Origin: Blastocatellia bacterium
Lineage (GTDB): Bacteria > Acidobacteriota > Blastocatellia > Pyrinomonadales > Pyrinomonadaceae
Assembly: GCA_003168335.1 (NCBI GenBank)
Contig: PMSM01000007.1
Coordinates: forward strand, 124,001-188,000
DNA length: 64,000 nt
Direction of reading: 5' to 3'
Shown here piece after piece: positions 9,033-18,923 of this stretch; the first letter of the stretch is position 1; every line of letters starts with the position of its first letter. The position numbers were made by a program, and so were the translations under genes. A model generated the notes under the pieces. That model was not told the DNA's origin. It saw only the letters and a program-made list of their open reading frames with translations, and ran no database searches.

Positions 9033-11039
9033 TTACCGAATCTTGGCCGTGAAACTCACACTGCCGGTATTGTTCGGAGCGGTTGGGCTCAGATTGCCGG
9101 TAAAGGTCCAACGGATGTTTGTAACGAAGCGATCGTAGCCGGCCGAGGCCCCGCCACCACCGCTCACCGGCGTGTAGATCCACGTGGTTCCGCTGTTATT
9201 AGAATACGCTACCACAACCGTCAGCCCCGTTGTGCCTAAACTATTCGTCACTGAACCAACTTTGAAATCGGTCGAGGAGGGAATCGGATCTTTGATTACC
9301 AGAGTCTGCGCCGCCAGCCCGCCACTGTTAGTAAACGCGATCGTATAAGCGAGATCGGTTCCAGGCACCTGGCTGCCGTTGGGGCTGACGCTCTTTGTGA
9401 GAGCGACGTTGGGAACGGCGTTTATTGTGTCCGAGTCAGTAGCACTGTTGTTGCCCGCGCCTGTTCGGCTGAGATCCGTTGGGTCAGAAACGCCGCTTGC
9501 TGGAGCGATCACCTTTGCCGTATTCGACAATGTTCCCGTGGCCGCAACCGAAAGCGTCCCTGAAACTGTGTATGTAACAGTAGCTCCCACCGGCAAATTC
9601 GCAGTGGTGCTAATCGCATTGCCGCTGCCACTCGCGGCGCCGCAGGTCCCGCCCAGGGTTACTGAACCGCAGGTCCAGGTAACGCTCGTAATCGAAGCGG
9701 GCACAGTGTCAGTTACGATTGAGCCGTTCGAAGCACCAGTGCTGGTCGCGGCACTCTTGACGACGATCGTATAGGTAATGGGACTTCCCGCGTTGATGGT
9801 AGTCACGCCATCGGTCTTCGTAATTGAGAGGTCGGCCTGAACGTTGATGGTATCACTGTCACTTGCCGAGTTGTCCGCGGCGTTTGCATCCGTGAGAAAC
9901 GAAGGTACGGCGACCGTCGCAGTGTTCGTCAGGGTTCCCGTGGCAGCGGCCGAGACCGTGCCGCTCACGGTGTAGGTGGCGGTGCCATTTGGTAGCAGCG
10001 TGGCGCTGGTATTGATGGTGTTGCCTGAGCCCGATGCGGCTGTGCACGACGATCCAGCCGAAGCACTACAGGTCCAGGTCACCGTTGTCACGCTTGCCGG
10101 GACCGTGTCCGTAACAGTTCCGGTCACCGCATAAGCAGCGGTCTTGTTCGTCACGGTGATCGTGTAAGTTACCGGGCCGCCCTGATAGACGGTCGTCACT
10201 CCATCTGTCTTGGTAATGGCAAGGTCAGGATTGGGAACCGTGGCATTGCCCAGGTCGCCGGTTGACGCAGTGCCTCCGCCCATAGCGATCGGTGAACTGG
10301 CAGCCAGCGTACCCAAATTCACCGAATAGAGACTGCTGGGACTCTGTGTTTCCACGCGAAGAGTTCCGCCGCCATCGAACACCGCGCCGATCACAGCTGG
10401 GGTGGCGCCGGCGGGAAAGGTAATGGTGCCCAATAATGTCGCAGCGCCGCCGGCGAGGGGAGCGGTAAAGAGTTGTCGCGAACTGTTTACGACGTAAAGC
10501 GCGCCGCCTGGCGAGAACGCCATGTCCCCACCGCTGCCCATCCCAGTGATTGTTGGGCCGGCGGTGGCGACACCGGTGACTTGATTGATCGTGTAGAGGA
10601 CGCCAGTGTCAGCCAAATAGTAGAGAGTGCCACTGGACGAGAATGTCATGCGCAGCGAAGCCGGGACGGCCGCACCCAACGTGCTGCTCAGCGCGACCGG
10701 CGCGACGCCGGGCGTCGCCGGGTTGTATCGATATACCTGACCGTCGGCGGCGTTGATGGCATAGAAGAGCATGCCGTCACTCGGGCGTTGCGCCAGCGTC
10801 GCCGAACTGCCCCCAGGATAATTTGCATACACCGTCGTCAACACGTTCGTGGTCAGATTGAGTTGGTATATACCGAAGTCAGGCGTCCCGCGAATTTCAT
10901 AGACGTCCGTCGACGCGAAAACAGACGAGGACATCGACAGGATGAAGACCGCAACCAGAAACGGCCAGCCAATGCTCGCAACATGGCGCGATGGTGAGAC
11001 TCGCCGAGAGCCGTTCATGTTTTCTGCGCCGCGGCTCAA
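9033..11039 (-). CDS. Secreted DUF11-repeat surface protein with N-terminal propeller-like region
   Basis: A 668-aa exported protein. Signal peptide at about residues 22-43 (WPFLVAVFILSMSSSVFAS). Residues about 45-270 have repeated 'LYYLADTG-LYTIN' and 'ALYVVNSSRQLFTA' strands resembling a beta-propeller. Residues about 275-660 hold three to four DUF11 domains, each beginning with a DLxITKTDGVTT-like strand and containing YTITVTNKT and DTVPASVTTVTW motifs. The ATG overlaps the stop of the upstream giant gene by 4 bases (ATGA), so translation is coupled. DUF11 repeats are found in bacterial cell-surface and adhesin-like proteins. There is no sorting motif at the C-terminus, so how it is held at the surface is unclear. 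Confidence 0.78.
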   Translation of the reverse strand: MSRGAENMNGSRRVSPSRHVASIGWPFLVAVFILSMSSSVFASTDVYEIRGTPDFGIYQLNLTTNVLTTVYANYPGGSSATLAQRPSDGMLFYAINAADGQVYRYNPATPGVAPVALSSTLGAAVPASLRMTFSSSGTLYYLADTGVLYTINQVTGVATAGPTITGMGSGGDMAFSPGGALYVVNSSRQLFTAPLAGGAATLLGTITFPAGATPAVIGAVFDGGGTLRVETQSPSSLYSVNLGTLAASSPIAMGGGTASTGDLGNATVPNPDLAITKTDGVTTVYQGGPVTYTITVTNKTAAYAVTGTVTDTVPASVTTVTWTCSASAGSSCTAASGSGNTINTSATLLPNGTATYTVSGTVSAAATGTLTNTATVAVPSFLTDANAADNSASDSDTINVQADLSITKTDGVTTINAGSPITYTIVVKSAATSTGASNGSIVTDTVPASITSVTWTCGSVTLGGTCGAASGSGNAISTTANLPVGATVTYTVSGTLSVAATGTLSNTAKVIAPASGVSDPTDLSRTGAGNNSATDSDTINAVPNVALTKSVSPNGSQVPGTDLAYTIAFTNSGGLAAQTLVIKDPIPSSTDFKVGSVTNSLGTTGLTVVVAYSNNSGTTWIYTPVSGGGGASAGYDRFVTNIRWTFTGNLSPTAPNNTGSVSFTAKIR

Positions 11040-14000
11040 CGTTTGTCTCCCGCCTTATCAGTTCCGTCCGTCGGGCTGTCGGCGAGACCTGCCTTGGCCG
11101 TGCCGAACAGATCGAACAGGTTGGACAGCTTCGAAGAGATCGTAAAATAAAACCCGCGCTTAGTAGGCAAGACCGCGCCGGCAGGTTCTTTCGCCGCAGT
11201 GAAGTTGTATCCGACACCCAATCGCATGTCGGGAAGCACCCAGAATCCGGCTTCGGTTGCATACACGGAGCGCGTCGTACTCGATGATGGCTGAAACAGC
11301 AGGCGCGACTCAACTGCCCAATCCAGCCGCCGCGTTACCAGATACTGCGCGCGGGCCTGGGTCAAAAGGGTTAGGGTTGAAACAAAGGGAAGCTGCGGCT
11401 GTCCGTTCGCGCTGAAGCGCAACGCGAAACGTCCGTAGACTTCCAGACGCTTCGTCAACTGACTGTATCCGTCTGCGGAGAGAGAGTCGATGCGATCTCT
11501 GGTGGGGGTCGCGGAGCTCCCGTCCTGAATCAGCGAACGATGCGTGTAGCTGAAGAGCACGCCAACCCGATCGGACTTCAGCGGACGAATCGCCAGCGCC
11601 GCAGTACCTTCAAGCGAAGAGTTGGTCTTGCCGCCAAAGGCACCGCGCGACCATTGAACACGCGACAACGCAGTAATTCCTTCGCGCAGCTTACCGGCAG
11701 CGCCGAAGGCGATGACCTGCCCGACGCCGCCGCGATCGCGGTACTCGTAACGCGCTGAGGCGCGAAAATCTGAGTTGGGCTGCCAGCCGAAACCGAATGC
11801 CGCGCTGTTGAAGCTCTTATTCGGACCCGTCAGATGGAAGCCGCGTTCGAAACCGAGTTCGAGCGAAAGCTGCTTCGTTACCGGTAGACGATCCTGCAAA
11901 CCAATCACGGCGAAACCGTCGGTACCGTTGATCCCGTTTTCGAGTTGATAGCGACCGGTCATCGAAGTGTATTTGCCAAAACGTGTTTCGACACCAAAGG
12001 CGGTTTCGCGTCGCGATGAAACTGCGGCGAAGCCGGTGCCAGAATAATCACCGATAGGAGTAATTGGCGCGGCGGCAAGTCTTTGCGTGAAGAATATCTT
12101 TGTCAGAGCGCTCATTTGATAGGTAGCGCCAAGCGTCGTTTGGGTCGGATAGGTCGGATCCGAGGCGCTCAGGTTCTGCTCGCGCTTGACCGAGAATTGG
12201 AGCTTGTCGGTAAGCTGCACATCGGCGCCCGCGGTGACCAGGTTCGAATCAGTGCTCTTGTCGTTAAGGTCGTCAGTGAAAGCCCGATGATCAAAGCCAA
12301 GATGAAATTTGATGCGCTCGTTCAGAATCTGATCCCACGCCGCCGAGAAAGTGAGGCGGCCATTATCCACGTTCGCCGTCTGATTACGTTCGCTGGTAAC
12401 ACCGAAATGCAACGTAGAGTTTGCGCGCGGTTTCATTTCCAGAGTTACTTCGCCGCGCCGCGAGCCCGGCGTGACGGTGCCACCGAATGGATTGAAGAAA
12501 CCAGCCGACGCATTCAGGTAGCGCGCCCGAACGGTCGCGCCATAGAAGGGCAGCGGTTGTGCCAGAGTGAGTTGATACGCCATGCCGTCATGCTTTGTAT
12601 TGTCTGTGCCGAAGGCATTCCCGCTGCCCATTATTTCGCCCTGGCTGCCAGCCCAGGCAAGTTGCAGCGAGCCGCCGTGCGGCAAAGTCTTTTCGGCGTC
12701 AAGGCCTCCCAACACAAAGTCGCCCTGGTCCGTTTGCCTTTGCAGCACAGCCGACAGACCAAGCTTCAAGCCGATGCCTTTGAAATTCTTTCGCGCGCGC
12801 GCAGTGTAAACAGCGGAGTTCAAGCTGGCGGCCCGATGTTCGTAAGTTACGACGACCTGGGTGAGATTGAGCCCGATGTCGAACGTCGACATGTAACGCA
12901 TAAAGAAAAGCCGGCCTGTCGCCGCGTCGAGATTGTAGTCAACGGAACGCGCCAGGGTTTCATGCGAGATTATTAGTTCGGGATTGCGCCGGTCGCGCAC
13001 TTCGAGCACGACCGTTTCCGAGCCAGGCAGAATGTCGCCGTTGGAGAGTTGCAGAATTCCGGCGCTGGCAGGTAACACATCGCGTGCGAACGCAGTGTCC
13101 GGCCGCGCGCCAGTGACCGTGACAAAGTCTCCCTGCGAGTTTTCCAGGTGTGCCTTGACGCCCGTTAACTTTCGCGCGTAACCGGCCAGCGGCGCTTCCA
13201 TGTCCGCTTCAAAATCTCCAAACATCGCATACGAACGTTTGTGATCGACGCGCGCGTAGAGCTTTGAGTTGGATTGCGCCGCTTCGTATCGCGTTGAAGA
13301 ATCGCCAAACAACGGGTACACGCGATCAAGCGGATCGAGCTGAAAGATTCGATCACTGCCGGTGGTGCGATTGATCGGACGCTGCGAATCATACGACAGA
13401 GTCAGCATGTTATCGCCGGGGAGTGGTCCGCTGTAGAAAAAGCTCAGACGGCTGCGGAAGTTGCCTTGTTCGTCGCGCAAGGCGACCTCGGGAATGCTCT
13501 TGCCAAAACTCATTTCAGCGAAGCCAACCAGAATTGTAGGCCGCATTTCGGAGGTTATGCGCACTTGTTCTTTGGCTTCGATCTCACCCGTTTGCGCGTG
13601 CAGACGAGCTTCGCCGGGCGTGCCGGAGCTCGTTAGTCTTAGCACCGCCTCGCCGCCTTCCAGCTGAACTACCAGTTGGCCGCTAATCTGGTTTGACTGC
13701 TGGTTCAACTGATCACCCAACGGCTTGGCCAGGTCCGCAGGTAATGCGGCAGGTTGCGCCCTGGCCCTATCGAAGTTGTCGTTGGCCCGCATCAACTGTC
13801 CGAGCGATGTCTCAATCCCGACTTGCCCATCAAGCGCGGGATTGCCCCATTGGTCGTAAGCCTTGACGCGGACAATCGTAAAGTCGCTGCCGCCGGATTG
13901 AATCTCAGACTTTTCGGTAACGATCTGGAGTCGCCGCGCCGGACCGCGACCAGTCACAGTTATCTCTTCGGTATGACCCGCTGCGCCGTCCGGACTAATA

Positions 14001-16672
14001 GCCGTGAAACGAACCCGATTCGGACCCGGTTTCAGGTTGAGGCCGACGAAAGTGAACGTGGAAACCTGATTCTTATGATCCAAACTGCGCACGCCGATGT
14101 TCTTGTCTGAAACCTGCTCGCCGTTGACTTCCAGCTTGACCGTCCAGTTCAAAGCCACGCGCACTTCGGTTTGCAGGCCGGCTGACATCGAAACTGAGTT
14201 GGGCGCGGGAGAAAGTACCCGCACTTCGCCGGGTGCGACTGCTTCGACGGTTTCCGTCGCGGTCATCTCGTAAGTGCCGGGAGCTGTAATTCGGGGAGCC
14301 GGTGCCTTCGCCCCTGACGAAGAATTCGGTGTTGGGGTCGATTGCGGCAGCGTCGCGCGGTCGTTTGTTTCGCGGTCTTGCCGAAGTTCACTCTGCCGGG
14401 GCGCCAAAGCCGGCGTTGTGACTACGTCCTTCTGATTCTGCTCGCCGGCCAGTTGCGGTTTGTGCGTATCAACCAACGCAAAATTTTGCCGCAGCAACGC
14501 GCCACCACCGATGGGTGTACGCAACAGACGCGCCCAGCTCTGGCCTGACTCTCTGCCGCCATCGGTCAACGCATAGCGTTTCGGTATGCTGATCGGATCA
14601 AGCGAGATCACCTGAGGGCCATCGCCGAGCGAAGGAAAGTTATAGAGACCCGCCGAATCGGTGATCACCGATTGGCCATTGCTCAAATATAGTCGCGCTC
14701 CTGGCACCGGCCGGTCACTCTCGTCAAACTGTCCGTTGCCGTTCGTGTCGACAAAGACACGGCCGACCAGAACCTGGCGCGTCGAAAAAATTCCGGCGGA
14801 CACAAAGACGGTGGCTCGCGCCTGAGCACTCTGAATTTTCTCTCCAGAAGGGAATACTGCGGAAGCGATCGCCAGATTCTCCTGATCGCCTTCGCGAGCA
14901 TTCGCGCCCACGCGCACCCGATACAACAGCCGCGCAGTTGCGCCGTGGGGTATCTGGCTGATTCGAAACAGCAAGTCGTTGCCCTGAATTTCCGGCTCGA
15001 TCGATTGGTCGGCCCCGGCACCAAGACTAAGCAGGGCCGATCCTGTGGCGTAATGAAAGGACGCAGGCAAACGGTCGTTGACGACCACGTCATTTACGTC
15101 GGCGGCCGTCGGATTGTGGACTTCGACGCGATAAGTGATCGTATCGCCAATTTCCGCGCGCGCGCGATCGGCTGACTTCACAATCTGGAGGCCGGCCGGT
15201 TCAAACATCGGGACATTGAGCGCCAGCGCCGCCAGATCGTTAATGCTCACGTCTGCCCGGACCAGATCGAATCCGCCGGCCCTGGCCAGCGGCTGGCCGT
15301 CAACGGCGTGAACCATAAGCGAATAAAGCCCTGCCTGCGTTGGACGCAGACTGAGTTGGACCATGCGCGTGATATAGCCTGGCGCACTAACCTTCATAAA
15401 ATAATTGGCAGTTGCGTTCTCGCTGCCAATTTCGTCCGGACTGAGCGCAAAAGTGAAGTGCCCCTGGGCATCGCTCGAAAATGGGTTCTCGTTCTTTTCG
15501 TTCGGAGTGAAGCCCGCGGCCGTTGGTAAGGGCAAGAAATTCTCGCCGCCCTGATCGGTAAGAACTTCAACCCGCGCTCCCGCAATCGGCGCGGAACTCC
15601 CGGCGCGACCGGCGAAAACAAGTCCGAACGGATTGGCAACGACGATAGCGCTTCCGGTCTTGGCTGGAGGAATATTATCGCCCGTGAACGAAGCGTTGTT
15701 GACCACGCCCGTTCCCCCGGCGACAGTTCCAGTAAGACGCGCCTTAAAGGTGACACGAAAAACCTCGCCCGGATTTACGCGGGCAAGAAGAATCTTGATG
15801 TCGCCGTTTTGCACTGAGCCTTCGTCGCCGTCAAGCGCATCAGACAAGGCGCGATCATTCAACTGTAGCGAGCTGGGAACGTACTCGATCGCTGTCGGCA
15901 ACAGATCGTCGACTACGACGTTGCGACCTACGGTGTCTCCGCTATTCCGAAAGGCAATCGCATAAGTGAACTGACTTCCAGTGCTCACCACCGCCTGGGC
16001 CAGGCCGTTCACTAACTTGCCGGGAGCCAGGCTTGCATTGCTCGGGTCGGTCAAACGCGCGCCCTGACCCACGGCGTTGATGATGGTGCCGGAGTCTTCG
16101 CCGCGGCCGTTAACCGCATTCACCGCGTTCGAACGGGCGACCAGATTGATTGTGATCGTGCTTTGCGCGGGCGCATCGTTCGTGTCGATTTGGGCCAGGA
16201 CGCCGATGCAGCCACCGGGCGGCAGCTGCGGAGATGTGGATTCATTGACGCGAGCCAGCGTATCGCCATCGGTCAGAGTGCCGCTGCCGTCGTTGTCGAA
16301 GTAAAGCGAGCCGAGAGTTGCGGGCGCGGTTACGTCTGCGCGTGTCAGGGTGAAGGTGTCGGCATTGTTGCCGGTGTTGCAGACACGAAAGAGACGCGTG
16401 ACCCGCTCGCGAGGCGCGACCGTGTCCGACGGCGCAGTTTCGTCCGGCGTGACTACGATCGTCGCCACCGCCAGGACCGTGACCGTGACGGTTGGCGAGA
16501 CTGTGGTGAAGCTTTCGCCAGCTTCGTCCTGGTAACTGGCTTCAGCGCGATTGGAGATAACCATGCCGGCGCCGGCGGTGGAATCGTCAAGGAAACGCGC
16601 GTCGGCTGACGTCGCCAGCAGGACCGCGATCAAGCTCGCGGCGACTGCAATTGTTTTGATTAGAGGTTTCAA
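11036..16672 (-). CDS. Giant DUF11 / SdrD-like surface protein with C-terminal beta-barrel
   Basis: I place the start at a TTG at 16672, giving 1,878 aa and beginning KPLIKTIAVAASLIAVLL...SADA, a good signal peptide. The frame stays open 58 codons further upstream, but that part runs through a palindromic intergenic repeat and has no signal. Domains in order: SipW/DUF11-like strands near the N-terminus; two or more DUF11 domains (VNGLAQAVVSTGSQFTYAI, LQIVKSADRARAEIGDTITY); an SdrD/CnaB-like domain (GRVFVDTNGNGQFDESDRPV); a Pro/Thr linker; Ig-like domains; then about 700 residues of alternating amphipathic strands typical of an outer-membrane barrel. It lies in the middle of the DUF11 operon and may anchor or export the neighbouring proteins (inference). 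Confidence 0.75.
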   Translation of the reverse strand: MKPLIKTIAVAASLIAVLLATSADARFLDDSTAGAGMVISNRAEASYQDEAGESFTTVSPTVTVTVLAVATIVVTPDETAPSDTVAPRERVTRLFRVCNTGNNADTFTLTRADVTAPATLGSLYFDNDGSGTLTDGDTLARVNESTSPQLPPGGCIGVLAQIDTNDAPAQSTITINLVARSNAVNAVNGRGEDSGTIINAVGQGARLTDPSNASLAPGKLVNGLAQAVVSTGSQFTYAIAFRNSGDTVGRNVVVDDLLPTAIEYVPSSLQLNDRALSDALDGDEGSVQNGDIKILLARVNPGEVFRVTFKARLTGTVAGGTGVVNNASFTGDNIPPAKTGSAIVVANPFGLVFAGRAGSSAPIAGARVEVLTDQGGENFLPLPTAAGFTPNEKNENPFSSDAQGHFTFALSPDEIGSENATANYFMKVSAPGYITRMVQLSLRPTQAGLYSLMVHAVDGQPLARAGGFDLVRADVSINDLAALALNVPMFEPAGLQIVKSADRARAEIGDTITYRVEVHNPTAADVNDVVVNDRLPASFHYATGSALLSLGAGADQSIEPEIQGNDLLFRISQIPHGATARLLYRVRVGANAREGDQENLAIASAVFPSGEKIQSAQARATVFVSAGIFSTRQVLVGRVFVDTNGNGQFDESDRPVPGARLYLSNGQSVITDSAGLYNFPSLGDGPQVISLDPISIPKRYALTDGGRESGQSWARLLRTPIGGGALLRQNFALVDTHKPQLAGEQNQKDVVTTPALAPRQSELRQDRETNDRATLPQSTPTPNSSSGAKAPAPRITAPGTYEMTATETVEAVAPGEVRVLSPAPNSVSMSAGLQTEVRVALNWTVKLEVNGEQVSDKNIGVRSLDHKNQVSTFTFVGLNLKPGPNRVRFTAISPDGAAGHTEEITVTGRGPARRLQIVTEKSEIQSGGSDFTIVRVKAYDQWGNPALDGQVGIETSLGQLMRANDNFDRARAQPAALPADLAKPLGDQLNQQSNQISGQLVVQLEGGEAVLRLTSSGTPGEARLHAQTGEIEAKEQVRITSEMRPTILVGFAEMSFGKSIPEVALRDEQGNFRSRLSFFYSGPLPGDNMLTLSYDSQRPINRTTGSDRIFQLDPLDRVYPLFGDSSTRYEAAQSNSKLYARVDHKRSYAMFGDFEADMEAPLAGYARKLTGVKAHLENSQGDFVTVTGARPDTAFARDVLPASAGILQLSNGDILPGSETVVLEVRDRRNPELIISHETLARSVDYNLDAATGRLFFMRYMSTFDIGLNLTQVVVTYEHRAASLNSAVYTARARKNFKGIGLKLGLSAVLQRQTDQGDFVLGGLDAEKTLPHGGSLQLAWAGSQGEIMGSGNAFGTDNTKHDGMAYQLTLAQPLPFYGATVRARYLNASAGFFNPFGGTVTPGSRRGEVTLEMKPRANSTLHFGVTSERNQTANVDNGRLTFSAAWDQILNERIKFHLGFDHRAFTDDLNDKSTDSNLVTAGADVQLTDKLQFSVKREQNLSASDPTYPTQTTLGATYQMSALTKIFFTQRLAAAPITPIGDYSGTGFAAVSSRRETAFGVETRFGKYTSMTGRYQLENGINGTDGFAVIGLQDRLPVTKQLSLELGFERGFHLTGPNKSFNSAAFGFGWQPNSDFRASARYEYRDRGGVGQVIAFGAAGKLREGITALSRVQWSRGAFGGKTNSSLEGTAALAIRPLKSDRVGVLFSYTHRSLIQDGSSATPTRDRIDSLSADGYSQLTKRLEVYGRFALRFSANGQPQLPFVSTLTLLTQARAQYLVTRRLDWAVESRLLFQPSSSTTRSVYATEAGFWVLPDMRLGVGYNFTAAKEPAGAVLPTKRGFYFTISSKLSNLFDLFGTAKAGLADSPTDGTDKAGDKR

Positions 16673-16716
16673 CTTTCTTACCGGTGGGGCAGAGGTTGAG
16701 CTGTAAAAAGAGGCAA

Positions 16717-16788
16717 GACTCCAGTCTGTGAAGGCGCGACGACTGACCGGGGTCTGTGTCACGATCCACTCACAGACTGAAGTCTGTG
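16717..16788. repeat. Palindromic intergenic repeat (CAGACTxxAGTCTG type)
   Basis: Two hairpin cores are present: GACTCCAGTCTGTG at 16717-16730 and CACAGACTGAAGTCTGTG at 16771-16788, within the 133-base gap between two operon genes. A partial 'TGTGGCACAGACCTCT' at about 21171-21182 resembles the same family. The repeat is crossed by the upstream extension of the giant gene's frame, which supports a later start for that gene. Confidence 0.6.
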
Positions 16789-16805
16789 CCACTTGGCAAG
16801 TCGCC

Positions 16806-18845
16806 TTAGTTAATCGAACGTTTGAAGGTGAACACCGCGGACCCACCGGGTGCGACGGAAGCGATGGTGTCGGTGTACTTGGTCGCGCTGACGGTAGCGG
16901 CTACGCCCGAGCCGGAATCGCTGGGCGAGCCACTGTTGGTCGTGTACGTTCCCCAGTTATTTGGCGCGGCCAGTCCGTCTTCGGTGATGACCAGACTACT
17001 GGCCGTCAACTTGACGCAGTTGGCGTCGCCGTTCGAGCTGGAGACGTTGGTGTAGGTGATGTTGTAAGTGATCACCGCACCTGGCACCGGATCAGTAGCC
17101 GCACCGACGCCGGTCCCGTTGGCGACAGTGAACGCCTTGTCCAAACGGATGAAGCCGGTGTAGACGCGGTCGATGGTCTTGTTGAAAGCCGCCGGGGTGA
17201 CAGTTGAGGTGACGCGGATGATCGAGTCGTAACCGGTAAGCACTGTCTTGCCAGCGGGCGCGGTCACCCGCACGTTGATGTTCGCTGAAGTAGCGAAAGC
17301 AATGGCCAGCGAGACTGAACCTCCGCCGGACACCGTCGTGTAGCTGGTGCCACCGTTGGTCGATACCTCGACGGTGAATCCAGCCGGAACTGTCGGCGCG
17401 TCGATGGTATAGATGTCGCTGGTGTTGCCGGAGTTCTGAATCGTGTTGACGTAGACGACCTGACCCGAAGCGGTGGTTACGCCGCCCGGCGCCACCCCGG
17501 CGATGCCGGTGTTGACGGCCTTGTTGCTGTAGTCGTCGTTATTGTCGGTTGGACCAACGGCGGCAGGGGCGCCGCTCGGTCCGATGAGAACCGCACTGAC
17601 CAGGGTCAGCAAGGTGCGTTGAATGACACCGTGGCCGGCGCCGGCGACATAGCTTTCGTTAAAGTCGGCATTGCTGTCGCCATTATTCGGCGTGGCATCA
17701 CCCGACTGGTCGGTAATCGTGGTGGCCAGGCTGTTCTTGCCAAACACCTCGCCGATCTCGTCAATCGTAACCGACGCATCGATGCCCGAGTTGACGGTGA
17801 CGATCATGTTAACGGATGAGCCGCACGCGCCTGCTACCAGCGTAGCGCCGACAGGAAAAGCGATACGCGTGGTGTTCGAGAGCGGCGCCGGAGCAGTAGT
17901 GCTCCAGGTGGCAGCTAACGGCGCTGTGGTCAGCGGGCTGGTCGTGTAGAGAGTGCCGGCTGGGAAAGTCTGGCCGGACTTGAGCACAGTTCGCGCCGGA
18001 ATGGGGGCAATCATGTAGACCTGCGTCGAGCCGTTGAGCGTCACGCCCGCGGCATCGCGCAAACCAACGTTGCACGCCTGCCAACCATAGGTGATGTCTG
18101 TACCAAGATTGACTGGGCCGGCCGGAGCGGTGAGCGTCAGTTGCAGCAACGTGTCGTTGACCACGGTGGCCGAGATGTCGCCGCGAGCTTCGCGCAAGCC
18201 GTTGACCGAAGCAGCCGAGACAGTTCGCACTTCATTGGTCGAAGAGTTCGCCGCCTGGTTATCGAAAGAGGGACCACCGGTCGCGGCGTCGCCGAGGAGA
18301 ATCTGCACGGTCTGACCGGCAGTAGCTCCCGCGTTCACGCTGGCCTCGACCAAAACGTGAATCACGCCATTTTGCAACATGTTCGCCGACAGGACGTCGG
18401 CGCCGTTGGTCTTGATATCGGTATCGCCGGCATTGATGGTGCCGCTGCCGTCGACATCGATAACCGCGCGGGTCACCGTGCCGGGACCGACGACGCGCAC
18501 GCTGGCGCCACTCGCCAGAAAGCGCACCTGATCGGTGAAGTTCCCGGTGTTGGTCACCGTGAAGTTATAGAGCACGGCGGTTTGTCCGGCGACGACGCTC
18601 GGATTGCTGCCGGCGTCCGGCGTGATCGCCAGGCCGGAGACGTTCGAAACAGTCACCGTGACGGTATTCGAAACGGTGTTGTACGCGTTCGTTCCGTCCG
18701 AATAAGACGCGCTGGCCTGGTTCGAGATCGTTGTTCCGCCAGGTGTCTGGGCCACGGCTGTGGTGGAAAGCGCAGCGGCGATGGTCACGGCGATCAGCAG
18801 GCGAAGCATCGCGGTAGTGCTCAGAAATGTTAGTCGGTTCTTCAT
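16806..18845 (-). CDS. Secreted DUF11-type surface protein
   Basis: I choose the ATG at 18845 (679 aa) because GAGGA lies 5-6 bases before it and the protein then begins MKNRLTFLSTT with a signal peptide ending TTAVAQT. The earlier in-frame ATGs have no ribosome site. The mature protein begins with a strand pattern shared with the giant gene (TTISNQASASYSDGTNAYNTVSNTVTVTV). It has an Ig-like series including 'VVAGQTAVLYNFTVTNTGNFTDQV' and a final DUF11-like domain (VPGAVITYNITYTNVSSSNGDA). No membrane anchor or sorting signal is seen. It is the second gene of the operon, 78 bases after the small DUF11-like gene and upstream of the giant gene. Confidence 0.75.
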   Translation of the reverse strand: MKNRLTFLSTTAMLRLLIAVTIAAALSTTAVAQTPGGTTISNQASASYSDGTNAYNTVSNTVTVTVSNVSGLAITPDAGSNPSVVAGQTAVLYNFTVTNTGNFTDQVRFLASGASVRVVGPGTVTRAVIDVDGSGTINAGDTDIKTNGADVLSANMLQNGVIHVLVEASVNAGATAGQTVQILLGDAATGGPSFDNQAANSSTNEVRTVSAASVNGLREARGDISATVVNDTLLQLTLTAPAGPVNLGTDITYGWQACNVGLRDAAGVTLNGSTQVYMIAPIPARTVLKSGQTFPAGTLYTTSPLTTAPLAATWSTTAPAPLSNTTRIAFPVGATLVAGACGSSVNMIVTVNSGIDASVTIDEIGEVFGKNSLATTITDQSGDATPNNGDSNADFNESYVAGAGHGVIQRTLLTLVSAVLIGPSGAPAAVGPTDNNDDYSNKAVNTGIAGVAPGGVTTASGQVVYVNTIQNSGNTSDIYTIDAPTVPAGFTVEVSTNGGTSYTTVSGGGSVSLAIAFATSANINVRVTAPAGKTVLTGYDSIIRVTSTVTPAAFNKTIDRVYTGFIRLDKAFTVANGTGVGAATDPVPGAVITYNITYTNVSSSNGDANCVKLTASSLVITEDGLAAPNNWGTYTTNSGSPSDSGSGVAATVSATKYTDTIASVAPGGSAVFTFKRSIN

Positions 18846-18923
18846 ATGAGTCCTCATCAATTTGGGTAGGGGCAGGGGAGTAGACGCGCGCACTGATGGC
18901 GAGTCTCGGATTAGGAAGGCTGG

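Noticed and set aside
8821-9183. 120-codon minus-strand frame at the end of the DUF11 operon
   Set aside because: It overlaps the real gene in another frame and has poor composition; no start signal.
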